The translations under genes and the position numbers were made by a program. The notes beneath the pieces were generated by a model. That model was given only the letters and a program-made list of their open reading frames with translations. It ran no database searches and was not told the origin of the DNA. From an unicellular cyanobacterium SU2 (GTDB lineage: Bacteria > Cyanobacteriota > Cyanobacteriia > Cyanobacteriales > Microcystaceae), in assembly GCA_002110465.1 (NCBI GenBank), contig NEED01000023.1, positions 1 through 64,000 of the forward strand: a DNA stretch of 64,000 nt, written 5' to 3'. Positions 9,900 through 19,307 of the stretch are shown here, in pieces (positions within the stretch are counted from its first letter, which is position 1; each line of letters starts with the position of its first letter).

Positions 9900-9935
9900 T
9901 AATTGATAAGTAATAATTGATCATTGATAACTGAG
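9894..9935 (+). repeat. Heptamer tandem repeat at the rplO end and before secY (6 units)
   Basis: Six in-register units: AATTGAT twice, AAGTAAT, AATTGAT, CATTGAT and AACTGAG. The first unit covers the last sense codons and stop of rplO. The array ends 10 bases before the secY ATG. Confidence 0.85.
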
Positions 9936-9945
9936 GTAGCCATTA

Positions 9946-11262
9946 ATGGTTGTCAGTCGAGATAAAACTCCCACAGCACAAGAGACATTTTTACAAATGG
10001 CTCAAGCCGCCGGTCTTCGAGGTCGGCTCTTGATTACCATTGGATTATTGATTTTAATTCGTTTTGGAATTTTTATTCCTATTCCAGGAATTGATCGTGA
10101 AGCATTTGCCGCCGCTATTAGTAATAGCCCCGTCTTAGGGTTTCTCGATATCTTTACCGGGGGGGGGATTGCCGCCTTGGGGATCTTTGCCCTGGGAATT
10201 CTCCCTTTTATTAATGCCTCCATTATTATGCAGCTATTAACCGCTGCCATTCCTGCCCTCGAAGATTTACAAAAAAATGAAGGAGAAGCAGGACGACGAA
10301 AAATATCCCAAATTACTCGCTATGTTGCCCTAGGTTGGTGTATAATACAGAGTTTGGGCATTACTATCGGTTTATTGAGACAATATGCTCTCAATGATAG
10401 CTTTTGGTTCGTGCCTGAAACTGTTTTAGCCTTAACGGCTGGTTCCATGTTCGTTATGTGGGTGTCAGAAATTATCACCGAACGAGGCATTGGAAATGGA
10501 GCATCTTTATTGATTTTTGTCAATATTGTGGCTAGTTTACCAAGAACTTTAGGGAATACCATTGATTACGCCCAAACAGGTGGTCGTCAAGCCGTTGCCC
10601 AAGTCGTTATTCTCTTGTTGGTGTTTTTGGTGATGATTGTCGGAATTGTTTTTGTCCAAGAAGGGACTCGACGCATTCCTATTATTTCAGCTCGTCGTCA
10701 AGTAGGCCGACGGTTATACCGAGAAAGAACCAGTTATTTACCTTTACGGTTAAATCAGGGTGGGGTGATGCCCATTATTTTTGCCTCAGCTGTCTTGATT
10801 TTACCTCAGTCGTTAGGAGGATTTTTTGGCAATCAAGGAACAGTGAGTCAAGTGTTAGTTCAAATTGCTAATACCTTACGCCCTGGAACTTGGACTTATA
10901 TCGGGGTTTACTCCTTGTTGATTCTGTTTTTTAGCTACTTCTATGCCTCTTTGATCGTAAATCCTGAAGATGTCTCCAAAAATCTTAAGAAAATGGGTGC
11001 AAGTATTCCAGGGATTCGCCCAGGGGATAAGACGAAACAGTATTTAGAAGGGGTTCTAAACCGTCTGACTTTTCTCGGGGCAATCTTTTTAAGTATTGTC
11101 GCCACCGTTCCCACCTTGGTTGAAGGCGCAACTGGAGTAACCACCTTTCGGGGATTAGGAGCAACTTCTCTCTTAATCTTAGTGGGGGTGGCCATTGATA
11201 CCGCCAAACAAATTCAAACCTACGTCATCTCTCAACGTTATGAAGGAATGATCAAACAGTAG
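9946..11262 (+). CDS. secY: Protein translocase subunit SecY
   Basis: SecY (438 aa) is the channel of the Sec translocon in plasma and thylakoid membranes. Ten hydrophobic segments can be traced. The first begins with LLITIGLLILIRFGIFIPIPG, followed by the plug region with FTGGGIAALGIFALGI. The conserved cytoplasmic loop EGEAGRRKISQITRY and the C-terminal RYEGMIKQ are present. It is the last translocation gene of the spc part and is followed by adk, the usual order. Confidence 0.98.
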   Translation: MVVSRDKTPTAQETFLQMAQAAGLRGRLLITIGLLILIRFGIFIPIPGIDREAFAAAISNSPVLGFLDIFTGGGIAALGIFALGILPFINASIIMQLLTAAIPALEDLQKNEGEAGRRKISQITRYVALGWCIIQSLGITIGLLRQYALNDSFWFVPETVLALTAGSMFVMWVSEIITERGIGNGASLLIFVNIVASLPRTLGNTIDYAQTGGRQAVAQVVILLLVFLVMIVGIVFVQEGTRRIPIISARRQVGRRLYRERTSYLPLRLNQGGVMPIIFASAVLILPQSLGGFFGNQGTVSQVLVQIANTLRPGTWTYIGVYSLLILFFSYFYASLIVNPEDVSKNLKKMGASIPGIRPGDKTKQYLEGVLNRLTFLGAIFLSIVATVPTLVEGATGVTTFRGLGATSLLILVGVAIDTAKQIQTYVISQRYEGMIKQ

Positions 11263-11344
11263 GTGATTCAGGGGATAGGGAACTTAATGATTCCCAGTCC
11301 CTATTGTTGACAACGCCTAATTAACCTTAAGACACACAATAGCT

Positions 11345-11908
11345 ATGAGTCATGCAAAAGGATTAATTTTTTTAGGACCCCCAGGTTCAGGAAAAGGAAC
11401 CCAAGCCCAACTTTTATCAGCACAGTTCACTATTCCCCATATCTCAACGGGGGAAATGTTACGACAAGCCATCGCCCAACAGACGGAGTTAGGGAAAAAA
11501 GCCCAGCATTACGTTGACCAAGGGGAGTTAGTTCCTGATGAGTTACTGCTAGACTTAATTCGAGAGCGACTTAACCAGGATGATGCCCAAAATGGTTGGA
11601 TTTTAGATGGGTTTCCTCGTAACGTTTCTCAAGCCACTTTTTTAGATAAACTTCTGTCAGAGTTGGGGAAATTTTCGGAACAGGCGATTAATTTAGAAGT
11701 GTCTGATCACCTACTGATTGATCGACTTCTGTCAAGGGGGCGAAAAGACGATAACGAGGAAACGATTCGCCGTCGATTAGATGTTTACCGAGAAAAAACT
11801 AAGCCGGTTATTGATTATTATCATAATCATGGCAGACTTACTTCTGTAGATGGTAATCCTCCACCAGAAGAAGTGACAGCGTCTTTGAATAAAATTGTTG
11901 CTAATTAG
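11345..11908 (+). CDS. adk: Adenylate kinase
   Basis: Adenylate kinase (187 aa) converts AMP and ATP to two ADP. The P-loop GPPGSGKGTQAQLL lies at residues 11-24, the AMP-binding ISTGEMLRQ follows, and DGFPRN is the LID-flanking motif. The LID is the short form (SRGRKDDNEETIRRRL), giving the short-type enzyme usual in cyanobacteria. The location after secY is conserved. The 82-base secY-adk spacer contains an imperfect GGGA/TCCC stem but no clear terminator. Confidence 0.97.
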   Translation: MSHAKGLIFLGPPGSGKGTQAQLLSAQFTIPHISTGEMLRQAIAQQTELGKKAQHYVDQGELVPDELLLDLIRERLNQDDAQNGWILDGFPRNVSQATFLDKLLSELGKFSEQAINLEVSDHLLIDRLLSRGRKDDNEETIRRRLDVYREKTKPVIDYYHNHGRLTSVDGNPPPEEVTASLNKIVAN

Positions 11909-12082
11909 CTTTGTAAGGTGAATCGATTATCAAACAAGTTAATGAATGCCACAGCCCAAAAATTTTTGATAAGATAAGCGAAAGAGGCGGGCTAAACGCC
12001 CACAAATTAGTGTGCCTAAACTATTTAATTTGTTGGTCTCCGTCTAATCTTTTTTCAAGTGTACCATTTGAGGCTTAGAATT

Positions 12083-12310
12083 TTGTCTAAACAAGATTTA
12101 ATTGAAATGGAAGGAACGGTAACAGAATCACTTCCTAATGCTATGTTTCGGGTTGATCTTGATAATGGGTTTAATGTATTAGCCCACATTTCGGGAAAAA
12201 TCCGCCGCAACTATATCAAAATTCTTCCAGGCGATCGCGTCAAAGTAGAATTAACTCCCTATGACTTAACAAAAGGGAGAATTACCTATCGGCTAAAAAC
12301 GAAAAAATAA
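12083..12310 (+). CDS. infA: Translation initiation factor IF-1, TTG start
   Basis: IF-1 (75 aa) blocks the A site during initiation. The family sequence begins at [18 protein letters not shown], so the start is taken as TTG at 12083. GAGG lies at 12069-12072, 10 bases upstream. The frame opens eight codons earlier with GTG 12059, but that stretch is not IF-1-like. The conserved [19 protein letters not shown] and the terminal YRLKTKK are present. A HIP1 octamer lies inside the gene. Confidence 0.93.
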   Translation: MSKQDLIEMEGTVTESLPNAMFRVDLDNGFNVLAHISGKIRRNYIKILPGDRVKVELTPYDLTKGRITYRLKTKK

Positions 12311-12425
12311 GGCGTTAGTTGGCTGACGCTTGACAACGACTCCTTAAAAAATTTGTTATACTAGCTGAATTTGAAGACAATTATTGCTATAATAGTAAGC
12401 TTGCAGTCAAAGCTGTAAAAAATCC

Positions 12426-12539
12426 ATGAAAGTTAGAGCATCAGTCAAAAAAATGTGTGAAAAATGTCGCGTCATCCGACGACGTGGAAGGGTAATGGTA
12501 CTTTGTACTAATCCTAAACATAAGCAACGTCAAGGTTAG
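12426..12539 (+). CDS. rpmJ: 50S ribosomal protein L36
   Basis: A 37-codon gene between infA and rpsM reads [20 protein letters not shown], then [17 protein letters not shown]. It has the zinc-binding pattern C-x2-C ... C-x4-H of the standard L36 form. L36 binds the 23S RNA near the L7/L12 base. The position infA-rpmJ-rpsM is conserved across bacteria. Confidence 0.97.
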   Translation: MKVRASVKKMCEKCRVIRRRGRVMVLCTNPKHKQRQG

Positions 12540-12622
12540 TCATTATCATTACACGATAGTGAAACCCATCTCAAAGTAAACACAACAAACGCAAACAGCA
12601 AGATTGTAGAGGGAGAAAAAAC

Positions 12623-13006
12623 GTGGCGAGGATAGCTGGTGTAGACCTGCCTCGGGATAAACGAGTAGAAATTGGACTAACTTATTTATTTGGCATCGGT
12701 CTATCAAGATCTCAAGAAATTTTAGCAGAAACGGGAGTCAATCCCGATACCCGAGTTCGAGATTTAAGCGATGAAGATGTCGCTACTTTACGTTCTTACG
12801 TCGAAACTAACTATCAAATCGAAGGGGATTTGAGACGTTGGGAAGCGATGAACATTAAGCGTTTAGCCGATATTGGGACATATCGAGGCCGTCGTCATCG
12901 TCAAGGGCTACCAGTACGGGGACAACGAACTCGAACTAATGCTCGTACCCGTCGCGGAAGAAGACTGACCGTTGCTGGGAAGAAAAAAGCCCCCTCCAAA
13001 AAATAA
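12623..13006 (+). CDS. rpsM: 30S ribosomal protein S13
   Basis: S13 (127 aa) forms intersubunit bridges and contacts the P-site tRNA. It begins [19 protein letters not shown] from a GTG start with GAGGGAG just upstream. The C-terminal [18 protein letters not shown] tail is normal, and [18 protein letters not shown] is the family signature. rpsK follows after 48 bases. Confidence 0.98.
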   Translation: MARIAGVDLPRDKRVEIGLTYLFGIGLSRSQEILAETGVNPDTRVRDLSDEDVATLRSYVETNYQIEGDLRRWEAMNIKRLADIGTYRGRRHRQGLPVRGQRTRTNARTRRGRRLTVAGKKKAPSKK

Positions 13007-13054
13007 TGAGTTTCTATTGGTAATTGAGTTAGACAGAAGATTCAGTAAAGAACT

Positions 13055-13447
13055 ATGGCGCGACCAACAAAAAAAAGCGGTGCAAAGAAACAAAAGAAAA
13101 ACGTCCCTAATGGCATTGCTCACATCCAATCTACCTTTAATAATACTATCGTCACCATCGCTGATACAAAAGGGGACGTTGTATCCTGGGCATCTGCTGG
13201 GTCAAGCGGTTTTAAGGGAGCTAAAAAAGGGACTCCCTTTGCAGCACAAACCGCAGCCGATTCGGCAGCTCGACGAGCAATTGATCAAGGAATGCGGCAA
13301 ATTGAAGTGATGGTCAGTGGACCTGGAGCCGGTCGGGAAACTGCGATCCGCGCTCTTCAAGGAGCAGGATTAGAAATAACCCTAATTCGGGATGTTACCC
13401 CCATACCTCATAACGGTTGTCGTCCACCAAAACGACGCCGAGTTTAG
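13055..13447 (+). CDS. rpsK: 30S ribosomal protein S11
   Basis: S11 (130 aa) lies on the 30S platform near the mRNA exit. It shows [18 protein letters not shown], then GARKGTPF-like [14 protein letters not shown], and the C-terminal [17 protein letters not shown] typical of S11. The basic N-terminus [15 protein letters not shown] fits the bacterial form. Confidence 0.98.
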   Translation: MARPTKKSGAKKQKKNVPNGIAHIQSTFNNTIVTIADTKGDVVSWASAGSSGFKGAKKGTPFAAQTAADSAARRAIDQGMRQIEVMVSGPGAGRETAIRALQGAGLEITLIRDVTPIPHNGCRPPKRRRV

Positions 13448-13544
13448 CCAACAGTTGTCAATCTTGCAAAAATAGAGATTTGGCGTGGAATGAGGCGCGA
13501 ATCCGCGTCGTAGAGGCATTTGACAAAGAAGGGAGGTCATGGTC

Positions 13545-14489
13545 GTGGCGCAGTTTCAAATTGAGTGTGTAGAGTCTAAGACTCAAAAAAATCAAAGTCA
13601 GTATAGTAAGTTTGTCCTGGAGCCTCTAGAACGAGGGCAAGGCACAACAGTCGGTAATGCTCTAAGGCGAGTATTGTTAGCCAACTTAGAAGGGGCGGCT
13701 GTCACGGCTATCCGCATTGCAGGAGTGAACCACGAGTTTGCTACCATTCCAGGGGTCAGAGAGGATGTCTTGGAAATCATGTTAAACATGAAGGAAATAG
13801 TCCTCAAAAGTTATAGCGATCAGCCTCAAATTGGTCGCCTAGTGGCAACAGATGCAGGCACAGTGACAGCGGCAAGCTTTGAATTGCCGTCAGAAGTGGA
13901 GGTTGTTGATCCAACTCAGTACATTGCGACCCTGACAGAAGGGTCAAAGTTAGAGATGGAGTTTCGTGTTGAGAAAGGAACAGGATACAAAGGAGTTGAG
14001 CGAAACAACGATGAGGCTTCCTCCCTTGATTTCTTACAAATTGATTCAGTCTTTATGCCGGTTACTAAAGTAAATTATAGTGTAGAGGACATTAGAGGAG
14101 ATGGGACAGAGCAAAAAGATAGACTGATTTTAGAGATTTGGACTAATGGCAGTTTTAATCCAAAAGATGCACTTTCTGAAGCAGCAGAAATTGTTGTGGA
14201 TTTGTTTAGCCCCCTTAAAGATCTTAATCAACTTGAAACAAGTCCGCCTGACTATCAAGATGATGATAATCCCCAAAGCCAAATTCCGATTGAAGAATTG
14301 CAACTTTCAGTAAGAGCTTACAATTGTTTGAAAAGAGCTCAAATAAACACTGTAGCGGATCTATTGGATTATAGCCAAGAAGATTTGCTGGAAATCAAAA
14401 ATTTCGGACAAAAATCGGCTGAAGAAGTAATTGAAGCTTTACAAAAGCGGTTAGGAATTACCTTACCTCAAGAAAAAGCTAAACCCTAA
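13545..14489 (+). CDS. rpoA: RNA polymerase subunit alpha
   Basis: The alpha subunit (314 aa) nucleates RNA polymerase assembly and contacts activators. The start GTG 13545 (MAQFQIECVES) is chosen over ATG 13539: GGGAGG at 13531-13536 is only 2 bases from the ATG but 8 bases from the GTG, and the family starts at this residue. The assembly domain has LEPLERGQGTTVGNALRRVLL. The C-terminal domain (about residues 230-305) has the helix-hairpin-helix KRAQINTVADLL. Confidence 0.96.
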   Translation: MAQFQIECVESKTQKNQSQYSKFVLEPLERGQGTTVGNALRRVLLANLEGAAVTAIRIAGVNHEFATIPGVREDVLEIMLNMKEIVLKSYSDQPQIGRLVATDAGTVTAASFELPSEVEVVDPTQYIATLTEGSKLEMEFRVEKGTGYKGVERNNDEASSLDFLQIDSVFMPVTKVNYSVEDIRGDGTEQKDRLILEIWTNGSFNPKDALSEAAEIVVDLFSPLKDLNQLETSPPDYQDDDNPQSQIPIEELQLSVRAYNCLKRAQINTVADLLDYSQEDLLEIKNFGQKSAEEVIEALQKRLGITLPQEKAKP

Positions 14490-14578
14490 TTGGCTTACTT
14501 GGTTAACAGTGATTACACACTGAGATCCAAGGAGTGAGACTTAACCCGTTAAATTACATTTTAGGAGAAAGACAAACC

Positions 14579-14929
14579 ATGCGTCATCAGTGTCGCGTTC
14601 CGCGACTAGGAAAAGCAGCAGACCAGAGAAAAGCGTTGTTGCGATCGCTGACAACAGAGTTGATCCGTCACGGTCAAATTACAACAACCAAAACTAGAGC
14701 GAAAGCCGTACGCTCGGAAGTAGAAAGAATGATTACCTTAGCTAAAGATGGCTCCTTAGCAGCTAGACGCAGAGCATTGGGCTACATCTACGATAAACAA
14801 TTAGTTCATGCCCTATTTGCCGAAGCCAAAGACCGCTATAGTAACCGCAATGGGGGTTACACTCGCATTGCCCGTACCCTACGCCGTCGGGGAGATAATG
14901 CAGAAATGGCTATTATCGAGCTGGTTTAA
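14579..14929 (+). CDS. rplQ: 50S ribosomal protein L17
   Basis: L17 (116 aa) is at the tunnel exit. The start is set at ATG 14579 ([17 protein letters not shown]), with TAGGAG 8 bases upstream. The frame is open from GTG 14534, but those 15 codons are not part of the family. Motifs [18 protein letters not shown] and [17 protein letters not shown] are diagnostic. Confidence 0.97.
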   Translation: MRHQCRVPRLGKAADQRKALLRSLTTELIRHGQITTTKTRAKAVRSEVERMITLAKDGSLAARRRALGYIYDKQLVHALFAEAKDRYSNRNGGYTRIARTLRRRGDNAEMAIIELV

Positions 14930-14959
14930 AATCCTTGAGGGAATGGTTGTCTAAAACAA

Positions 14960-15853
14960 ATGCAAAAGAACCAACCAAAAGAAAAACAACGAGTTGCCCT
15001 AGTTATTCAATATCTGGGGAGTCGTTTTCATGGTTGGCAATGGCAACCAAACCAGCGAACAGTTCAAGCGGAAATTGAAACGGCGATCGCTCAAGTGCTT
15101 GAAACAAAAGTCACCTTACATGGTGCAGGGCGAACGGATGCTGGAGTCCATGCAGCCGCTCAGGTGGCTCATTTCGACCATATTAGTCCTATTCCTCCCA
15201 CTCGATGGGCAGACATTCTCAATTCTCGCTTACCCGAAGATGTACTCATTCGAGGCTCAGCCCGCGTTGCTGACCATTGGCACGCTCGTTTCTCTGCCCA
15301 GTGGCGACGCTATCGCTATACTTTTTATACTGAAAAGCGGCCAAACTTATTTGTCCAACCTTTTAGCTGGCACTATTACCATGCGCCTTTGAATGAATCT
15401 GTGATGAATCAAGCGCTAAAACCTTTGATGGGAAGACATCATCTGGCGGCATTCTGTCGCGCTGGTTCCCATCGTGATCATTGTTGGGTTGAGGTTCAAG
15501 CTGCCCATTGTTATCGACAAGGGCCATTTATTCATCTAGAAATTCAAGCCAATGGATTTTTGTATGGGATGGTGCGGTTATTGGTCGGAACATTAGTGGA
15601 AGTGGGCAGTGGTAAGCGTTCTGCTGATAACTTTACCGATATTTGGGTCAATCAACGACGAGAAGAGGTTAAATATTCTGCCCCAGCCAAAGGATTATGC
15701 TTACTGCGGGTCGGTTATCACGATTTTCCCTTTCCCTCTAGCATTTGGTTTGATACTCAACCGTTTTTTGTCTTCAATCAAAGTTGTGACCCACAATTTT
15801 CTATGTCTGAGCGGCCAATAACTTGTGCCATGGGTTCTTCAAGAACTCGATGA
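14960..15853 (+). CDS. truA: tRNA pseudouridine(38-40) synthase TruA
   Basis: TruA (297 aa) makes pseudouridine at positions 38-40 of tRNA anticodon stems. The catalytic aspartate is in GAGRTDAGVHA near residues 56-66. Other family marks are YLGSRFHGWQWQPN at the N-terminus, RRYRYTFY and FLYGMVRLLVGTLVEVG. The last 30 or so residues extend past the usual end and look unconserved. truA sits between rplQ and rplM, its common position. Confidence 0.96.
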   Translation: MQKNQPKEKQRVALVIQYLGSRFHGWQWQPNQRTVQAEIETAIAQVLETKVTLHGAGRTDAGVHAAAQVAHFDHISPIPPTRWADILNSRLPEDVLIRGSARVADHWHARFSAQWRRYRYTFYTEKRPNLFVQPFSWHYYHAPLNESVMNQALKPLMGRHHLAAFCRAGSHRDHCWVEVQAAHCYRQGPFIHLEIQANGFLYGMVRLLVGTLVEVGSGKRSADNFTDIWVNQRREEVKYSAPAKGLCLLRVGYHDFPFPSSIWFDTQPFFVFNQSCDPQFSMSERPITCAMGSSRTR

Positions 15854-15892
15854 ATAAACTAAATATTCCCTTAATTCCTGACTCAGTTACCC

Positions 15893-16351
15893 ATGAATAA
15901 AACCCTAACTTCAACCTTAGAAAATATCGACCACAAATGGTACGTTGTCGATGCAACTGACCAACGTTTGGGGCGTTTAGCCTGTGAAATTGCTAAAGTT
16001 TTACGGGGAAAAAATAAACCCACTTTTACCCCTCACATGGATACGGGAGATTTTGTTATTGTTATCAATGCCGAAAAAGTCCTAGTGACTGGTAGAAAAA
16101 ATACCCAAAAACTCTACCGTCGTCATTCAGGTCGGCCAGGGGGAATGAAAATAGAAACCTTTGAAAAACTCCAAGACCGTCTTCCTGAGAGAATTATTGA
16201 AAAGGCTGTTAAAGGAATGCTGCCGAAAAATTCTTTGGGTCGTAAACTATTTACAAAACTTAAGGTATATAAGGGAGCAACCCATCCTCATCAAGCCCAA
16301 CAACCTGAACCACTCAATATTAATACTATTCCTAATGGAGGAGAAAATTAA
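15893..16351 (+). CDS. rplM: 50S ribosomal protein L13
   Basis: L13 (152 aa) is an early 50S assembly protein. It contains [20 protein letters not shown], then THPH-type residues near the end and [17 protein letters not shown]. Its TAA stop overlaps the rpsI ATG (TAATG), and GGAGG inside its 3' end serves rpsI. L13-S9 pairing is universal in bacteria. Confidence 0.98.
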   Translation: MNKTLTSTLENIDHKWYVVDATDQRLGRLACEIAKVLRGKNKPTFTPHMDTGDFVIVINAEKVLVTGRKNTQKLYRRHSGRPGGMKIETFEKLQDRLPERIIEKAVKGMLPKNSLGRKLFTKLKVYKGATHPHQAQQPEPLNINTIPNGGEN

Positions 16352-16764
16352 TGCAAGCTACTGTTTCTGAAGATAAAGTCGTTTATTGGGGAACTGGTCG
16401 TCGTAAATCGTCAGTTGCACGAGTTCGGTTAGTTCCGGGTAGTGGGGATCTCACAGTTAATGGTAAACCGGGGAATATCTACTTTAATCGGATTGCTTCT
16501 TATCTCCAATCGATTAAGTCTCCCTTAGAAACTTTGGGGTTAGAAAATGACTATGATATCCTAGTAACTGCTCATGGAGGGGGATTAACAGGACAAGCAG
16601 ATGCGGTTAAACTCGGTGTAGCTAGAGCCTTATGTGAACTGTCTCCCGAAAATCGCCAACCCTTGAAAATTGAAGGGTATTTAACCCGTGATCCCAGAGC
16701 GAAAGAACGGAAGAAATACGGGTTGCATAAAGCTCGTAAGGCTCCTCAATACTCAAAACGATAG
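16351..16764 (+). CDS. rpsI: 30S ribosomal protein S9
   Basis: S9 (137 aa) reaches the P-site tRNA with its C-terminal tail. It shows [18 protein letters not shown], then [20 protein letters not shown] and the classic terminal [17 protein letters not shown]. It overlaps rplM by one base, indicating coupled translation. Confidence 0.98.
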   Translation: MQATVSEDKVVYWGTGRRKSSVARVRLVPGSGDLTVNGKPGNIYFNRIASYLQSIKSPLETLGLENDYDILVTAHGGGLTGQADAVKLGVARALCELSPENRQPLKIEGYLTRDPRAKERKKYGLHKARKAPQYSKR

Positions 16765-16812
16765 TTGAATTATTCATCAAAATCATTAATAAGTTATAGC
16801 AGGAGGAAAATT

Positions 16813-17070
16813 ATGGCTAAACCAGACATTCATCCCACTTGGTATCCCGAAGCTAAAGTTATTTGTAACGGGGAAGTTGTTATGACAGTGGGATCTACCC
16901 AACCTGAAATTAACGTAGAAGTTTGGTCAGGAAACCACCCTTTTTATACTGGAACTCAGAAAATGATCGATACGGAAGGACGAATTGATCGCTTCCAAAA
17001 ACGGTATGGAAAGGTTGTTAAAGGAGGCAGCAAAAAATCTAAAAAGAAATCTGATGCTGCTAAAAAATAG
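16813..17070 (+). CDS. rpmE: 50S ribosomal protein L31
   Basis: L31 (85 aa) starts at ATG 16813 ([20 protein letters not shown]), 9 bases after a strong AGGAGG. The longer frame from 16765 adds 16 non-family residues. It has [14 protein letters not shown] and a Lys-rich tail. The zinc cysteine set is reduced: only one Cys is seen in the N-terminal half, the zinc-independent type common in cyanobacteria. It closes the ribosomal block and is followed by a hairpin terminator. Confidence 0.96.
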   Translation: MAKPDIHPTWYPEAKVICNGEVVMTVGSTQPEINVEVWSGNHPFYTGTQKMIDTEGRIDRFQKRYGKVVKGGSKKSKKKSDAAKK

Positions 17071-17091
17071 CAACGAAATTAGTTTGACTAG

Positions 17092-17122
17092 CCCAGCAGA
17101 ATTTCTGCTGGGTTAATAGTTT
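17092..17122 (+). terminator. Terminator after rpmE
   Basis: Perfect 9-bp stem CCCAGCAGA/TCTGCTGGG with a 3-base loop (17092-17112), followed by a T-rich stretch. It lies 21 bases after the rpmE stop and probably ends the ribosomal transcript. Confidence 0.8.
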
Positions 17123-17127
17123 TAGAG

Positions 17128-17673
17128 ATGAAGATGAAAAAAATCGCTGTGTTTGGAAATACTGGCGGCGGTAAATCAACTTTAAGTCAGAGATTATCAG
17201 AAATTACCAATTTGCCTCTTTACGTCTTGGATAAAATTCAATATAAATCAGGAGGGGAGAAGGTTTCTTCTGAAGAATATAAGCGCGCTCATGAAGAGAT
17301 TTTGGCAACTGATCAATGGGTTATTGATGGATTTGGGTGTCTAGAAACGGTCTGGTTAAGGTTGTCACAAGCGGATACTCTAGTTTATATTGATTTTCCC
17401 CTGTATATACATTTTTGGTGGGTAACGAAACGATTTATTACTGGGTTCTTTACCCCTCCACAAGGGTGGCCTGAAAATAGTCCCATTTTGAAAAGTTCAA
17501 TGAGCAGTTACCGCACCCTTTGGTTATGTCATAAACGTTTGACTCCAAAATACCGTGAGTATGTAATGCAAGTAAGAAACACAAAAAAAGTTTATCATCT
17601 TGAATCTACTAAACAAATCTCACAATTTGTTGAATTAATTCAAACTGATTTGAGAACAAATTCCTCGACGTAA
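17128..17673 (+). CDS. P-loop kinase, adenylate-kinase / FlaR-like topology modulation family
   Basis: A 181-residue P-loop protein. Walker A GNTGGGKSTLSQ lies near residues 9-20, LDKIQYKSGG follows, and VIDGFGCLETVW is a lid-proximal segment. The pattern matches small NMP-kinase-like proteins annotated as DNA topology modulation protein FlaR, whose substrate is unknown. The start could be ATG 17128 or ATG 17134. It stands alone between the rpmE terminator and prfA. Function beyond nucleotide binding is not established. Confidence 0.8.
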   Translation: MKMKKIAVFGNTGGGKSTLSQRLSEITNLPLYVLDKIQYKSGGEKVSSEEYKRAHEEILATDQWVIDGFGCLETVWLRLSQADTLVYIDFPLYIHFWWVTKRFITGFFTPPQGWPENSPILKSSMSSYRTLWLCHKRLTPKYREYVMQVRNTKKVYHLESTKQISQFVELIQTDLRTNSST

Positions 17674-17716
17674 TCTTGTTATTGTTAAATTAGAAGTATT
17701 AAAGTAGAAAAATACT

Positions 17717-18829
17717 ATGGCTGAATCCTATCTATTAGAAAAATTACAATCAGTTGAACAAACCTATAAAGAGTTAACCCATCGTTTAGCTGATCCTGAT
17801 ATCGCCACGAACCCCGATGAACTGCAACGGGTAGCTAAAGCCCGTTCCTCCTTAGAAGAAACCGTTCTTACTTATGAAAAATGGAAAGAAACTCAAGAGG
17901 AGTTAAAAGGGGCTAAACAAATTCTTAAAGATGCCGGAGGCGATCCCGAAATGAAGGAAATGGCTGCCCTAGAAGTTGAGGAATTGGAAGAAAAGTCAGA
18001 ACAGTTAGAACAAAGACTCAAAATTCTCTTACTTCCCCGCGATCCTAATGACGATAAGAATATTATGTTAGAAATTCGTGCTGGAACTGGAGGCGATGAA
18101 GCCAGTATCTGGGCAGGAGATTTAGTGCGGATGTATTCTCGTTATGCAGAATCTCAAAAATGGGCGGTTAAGCTAGTCAGTGAGTCTCTCGCGGATATGG
18201 GAGGGTTTAAAGAAGCTATTCTTGAAATTCAAGGAGAACAGGTATACAGTAAACTCAAGTTTGAAGCGGGAGTCCATCGGGTACAACGAGTTCCGGTGAC
18301 GGAAGCAGGGGGACGGGTTCATACGTCAACTGCAACAGTCGCTATTATGCCAGAAGTAGATGATGTGGAAATTCAAATTGATCCCAAAGATATAGAAATC
18401 TCGACAGCCCGTTCAGGGGGTGCTGGGGGACAAAACGTTAATAAGGTAGAAACAGCAGTAGACTTGTTCCATAAACCCACCGGTATTCGTATTTTTTGTA
18501 CCGAAGAGCGATCGCAACTCCAAAACCGTGAACGGGCAATGCAAATTTTACGGGCAAAGTTGTATGAGGCGAAGTTACGAGAACAACAAGAAGCAGTTAG
18601 TTCGATGCGTAAGTCTCAGGTAGGAACTGGGGCGCGTTCTGAAAAAATTCGGACCTATAATTATAAGGATAATCGAGTTACTGATCATCGTTTAGGTCAA
18701 AACTTTGCCCTTGCAGGAGCCTTAGAAGGTAATATTGATGATATTATCGAAACCTGTATTAGTCAGGATCAGCAGGAACGTTTAGAAGAATTAGCAGCTT
18801 CTCCAGAAACGGCTGAAGCTTTGAATTAA
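17717..18829 (+). CDS. prfA: Peptide chain release factor 1
   Basis: RF1 (370 aa) reads UAA and UAG stop codons and hydrolyses peptidyl-tRNA. The GGQ catalytic motif lies in [16 protein letters not shown] near residues 233-248. The codon-recognition tripeptide belongs to domain 2, around the [22 protein letters not shown] region. The length is normal for RF1, with no RF2-type in-frame shift. It follows the kinase gene by 43 bases. Confidence 0.97.
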   Translation: MAESYLLEKLQSVEQTYKELTHRLADPDIATNPDELQRVAKARSSLEETVLTYEKWKETQEELKGAKQILKDAGGDPEMKEMAALEVEELEEKSEQLEQRLKILLLPRDPNDDKNIMLEIRAGTGGDEASIWAGDLVRMYSRYAESQKWAVKLVSESLADMGGFKEAILEIQGEQVYSKLKFEAGVHRVQRVPVTEAGGRVHTSTATVAIMPEVDDVEIQIDPKDIEISTARSGGAGGQNVNKVETAVDLFHKPTGIRIFCTEERSQLQNRERAMQILRAKLYEAKLREQQEAVSSMRKSQVGTGARSEKIRTYNYKDNRVTDHRLGQNFALAGALEGNIDDIIETCISQDQQERLEELAASPETAEALN

Positions 18830-18853
18830 TAAGGTTGATAGTCTCTAATTCTC

Positions 18854-19216
18854 ATGAAAATTACCCAGTATCTTCACACAGCTATTCTCGTTTCTAATTT
18901 GGAAAAAGCTGAATATTTCTATGGTCAAATTTTAGGGTTAGCAAAAGTTGATCGTGTCCTAAATTATCCAGGGGTTTGGTATCAGTTAGGAAACTATCAA
19001 ATCCATCTCATTGTACATCCTAATTTTGCTGCTACGTTAACCAATGAGGAGAAATTGGGACGAAACCCTCATATTGCTTTTGCGGTTGATAATCTGAATG
19101 AAGCCATAAAAAAATTAGAAAGTTCTGGTTATTTTGTTGAAAAAAGTCGTTCAGGACGGGCGGCTTTTTTTACTCAAGATTCTGATGGAAATGTTATTGA
19201 AATAAGTCAAGTTTGA
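18854..19216 (+). CDS. VOC-superfamily (glyoxalase-like) protein
   Basis: A 120-residue vicinal-oxygen-chelate fold. It begins with YLHTAILVSNLEKAEYFYG (strand plus helix of the first beta-alpha-beta-beta-beta unit) and has HIAFAVDNLNEAIKKLE opening the second unit. It ends with DSDGNVIEISQV, which holds the metal-ligand glutamate of the family. Likely metal ligands are H7, H53 and E117 (by position). The substrate is unknown; the family includes glyoxalases, dioxygenases and resistance proteins. Confidence 0.85.
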   Translation: MKITQYLHTAILVSNLEKAEYFYGQILGLAKVDRVLNYPGVWYQLGNYQIHLIVHPNFAATLTNEEKLGRNPHIAFAVDNLNEAIKKLESSGYFVEKSRSGRAAFFTQDSDGNVIEISQV

Positions 19217-19307
19217 GCAATCAAACCATTTCAAGAGATATAATGACACTAAAATCTTGCTAACTCTTGCAATCCACTCATTAACTTTATTCATCTAAAG
19301 ACAAGTT

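Noticed and set aside
829-17070. Absence of rpsJ, rpsN and rpmD from the ribosomal cluster as an anomaly
   Set aside because: Cyanobacteria normally place rpsJ with tuf, encode rpsN elsewhere and lack rpmD; rpsD is also separate, here at 50940.
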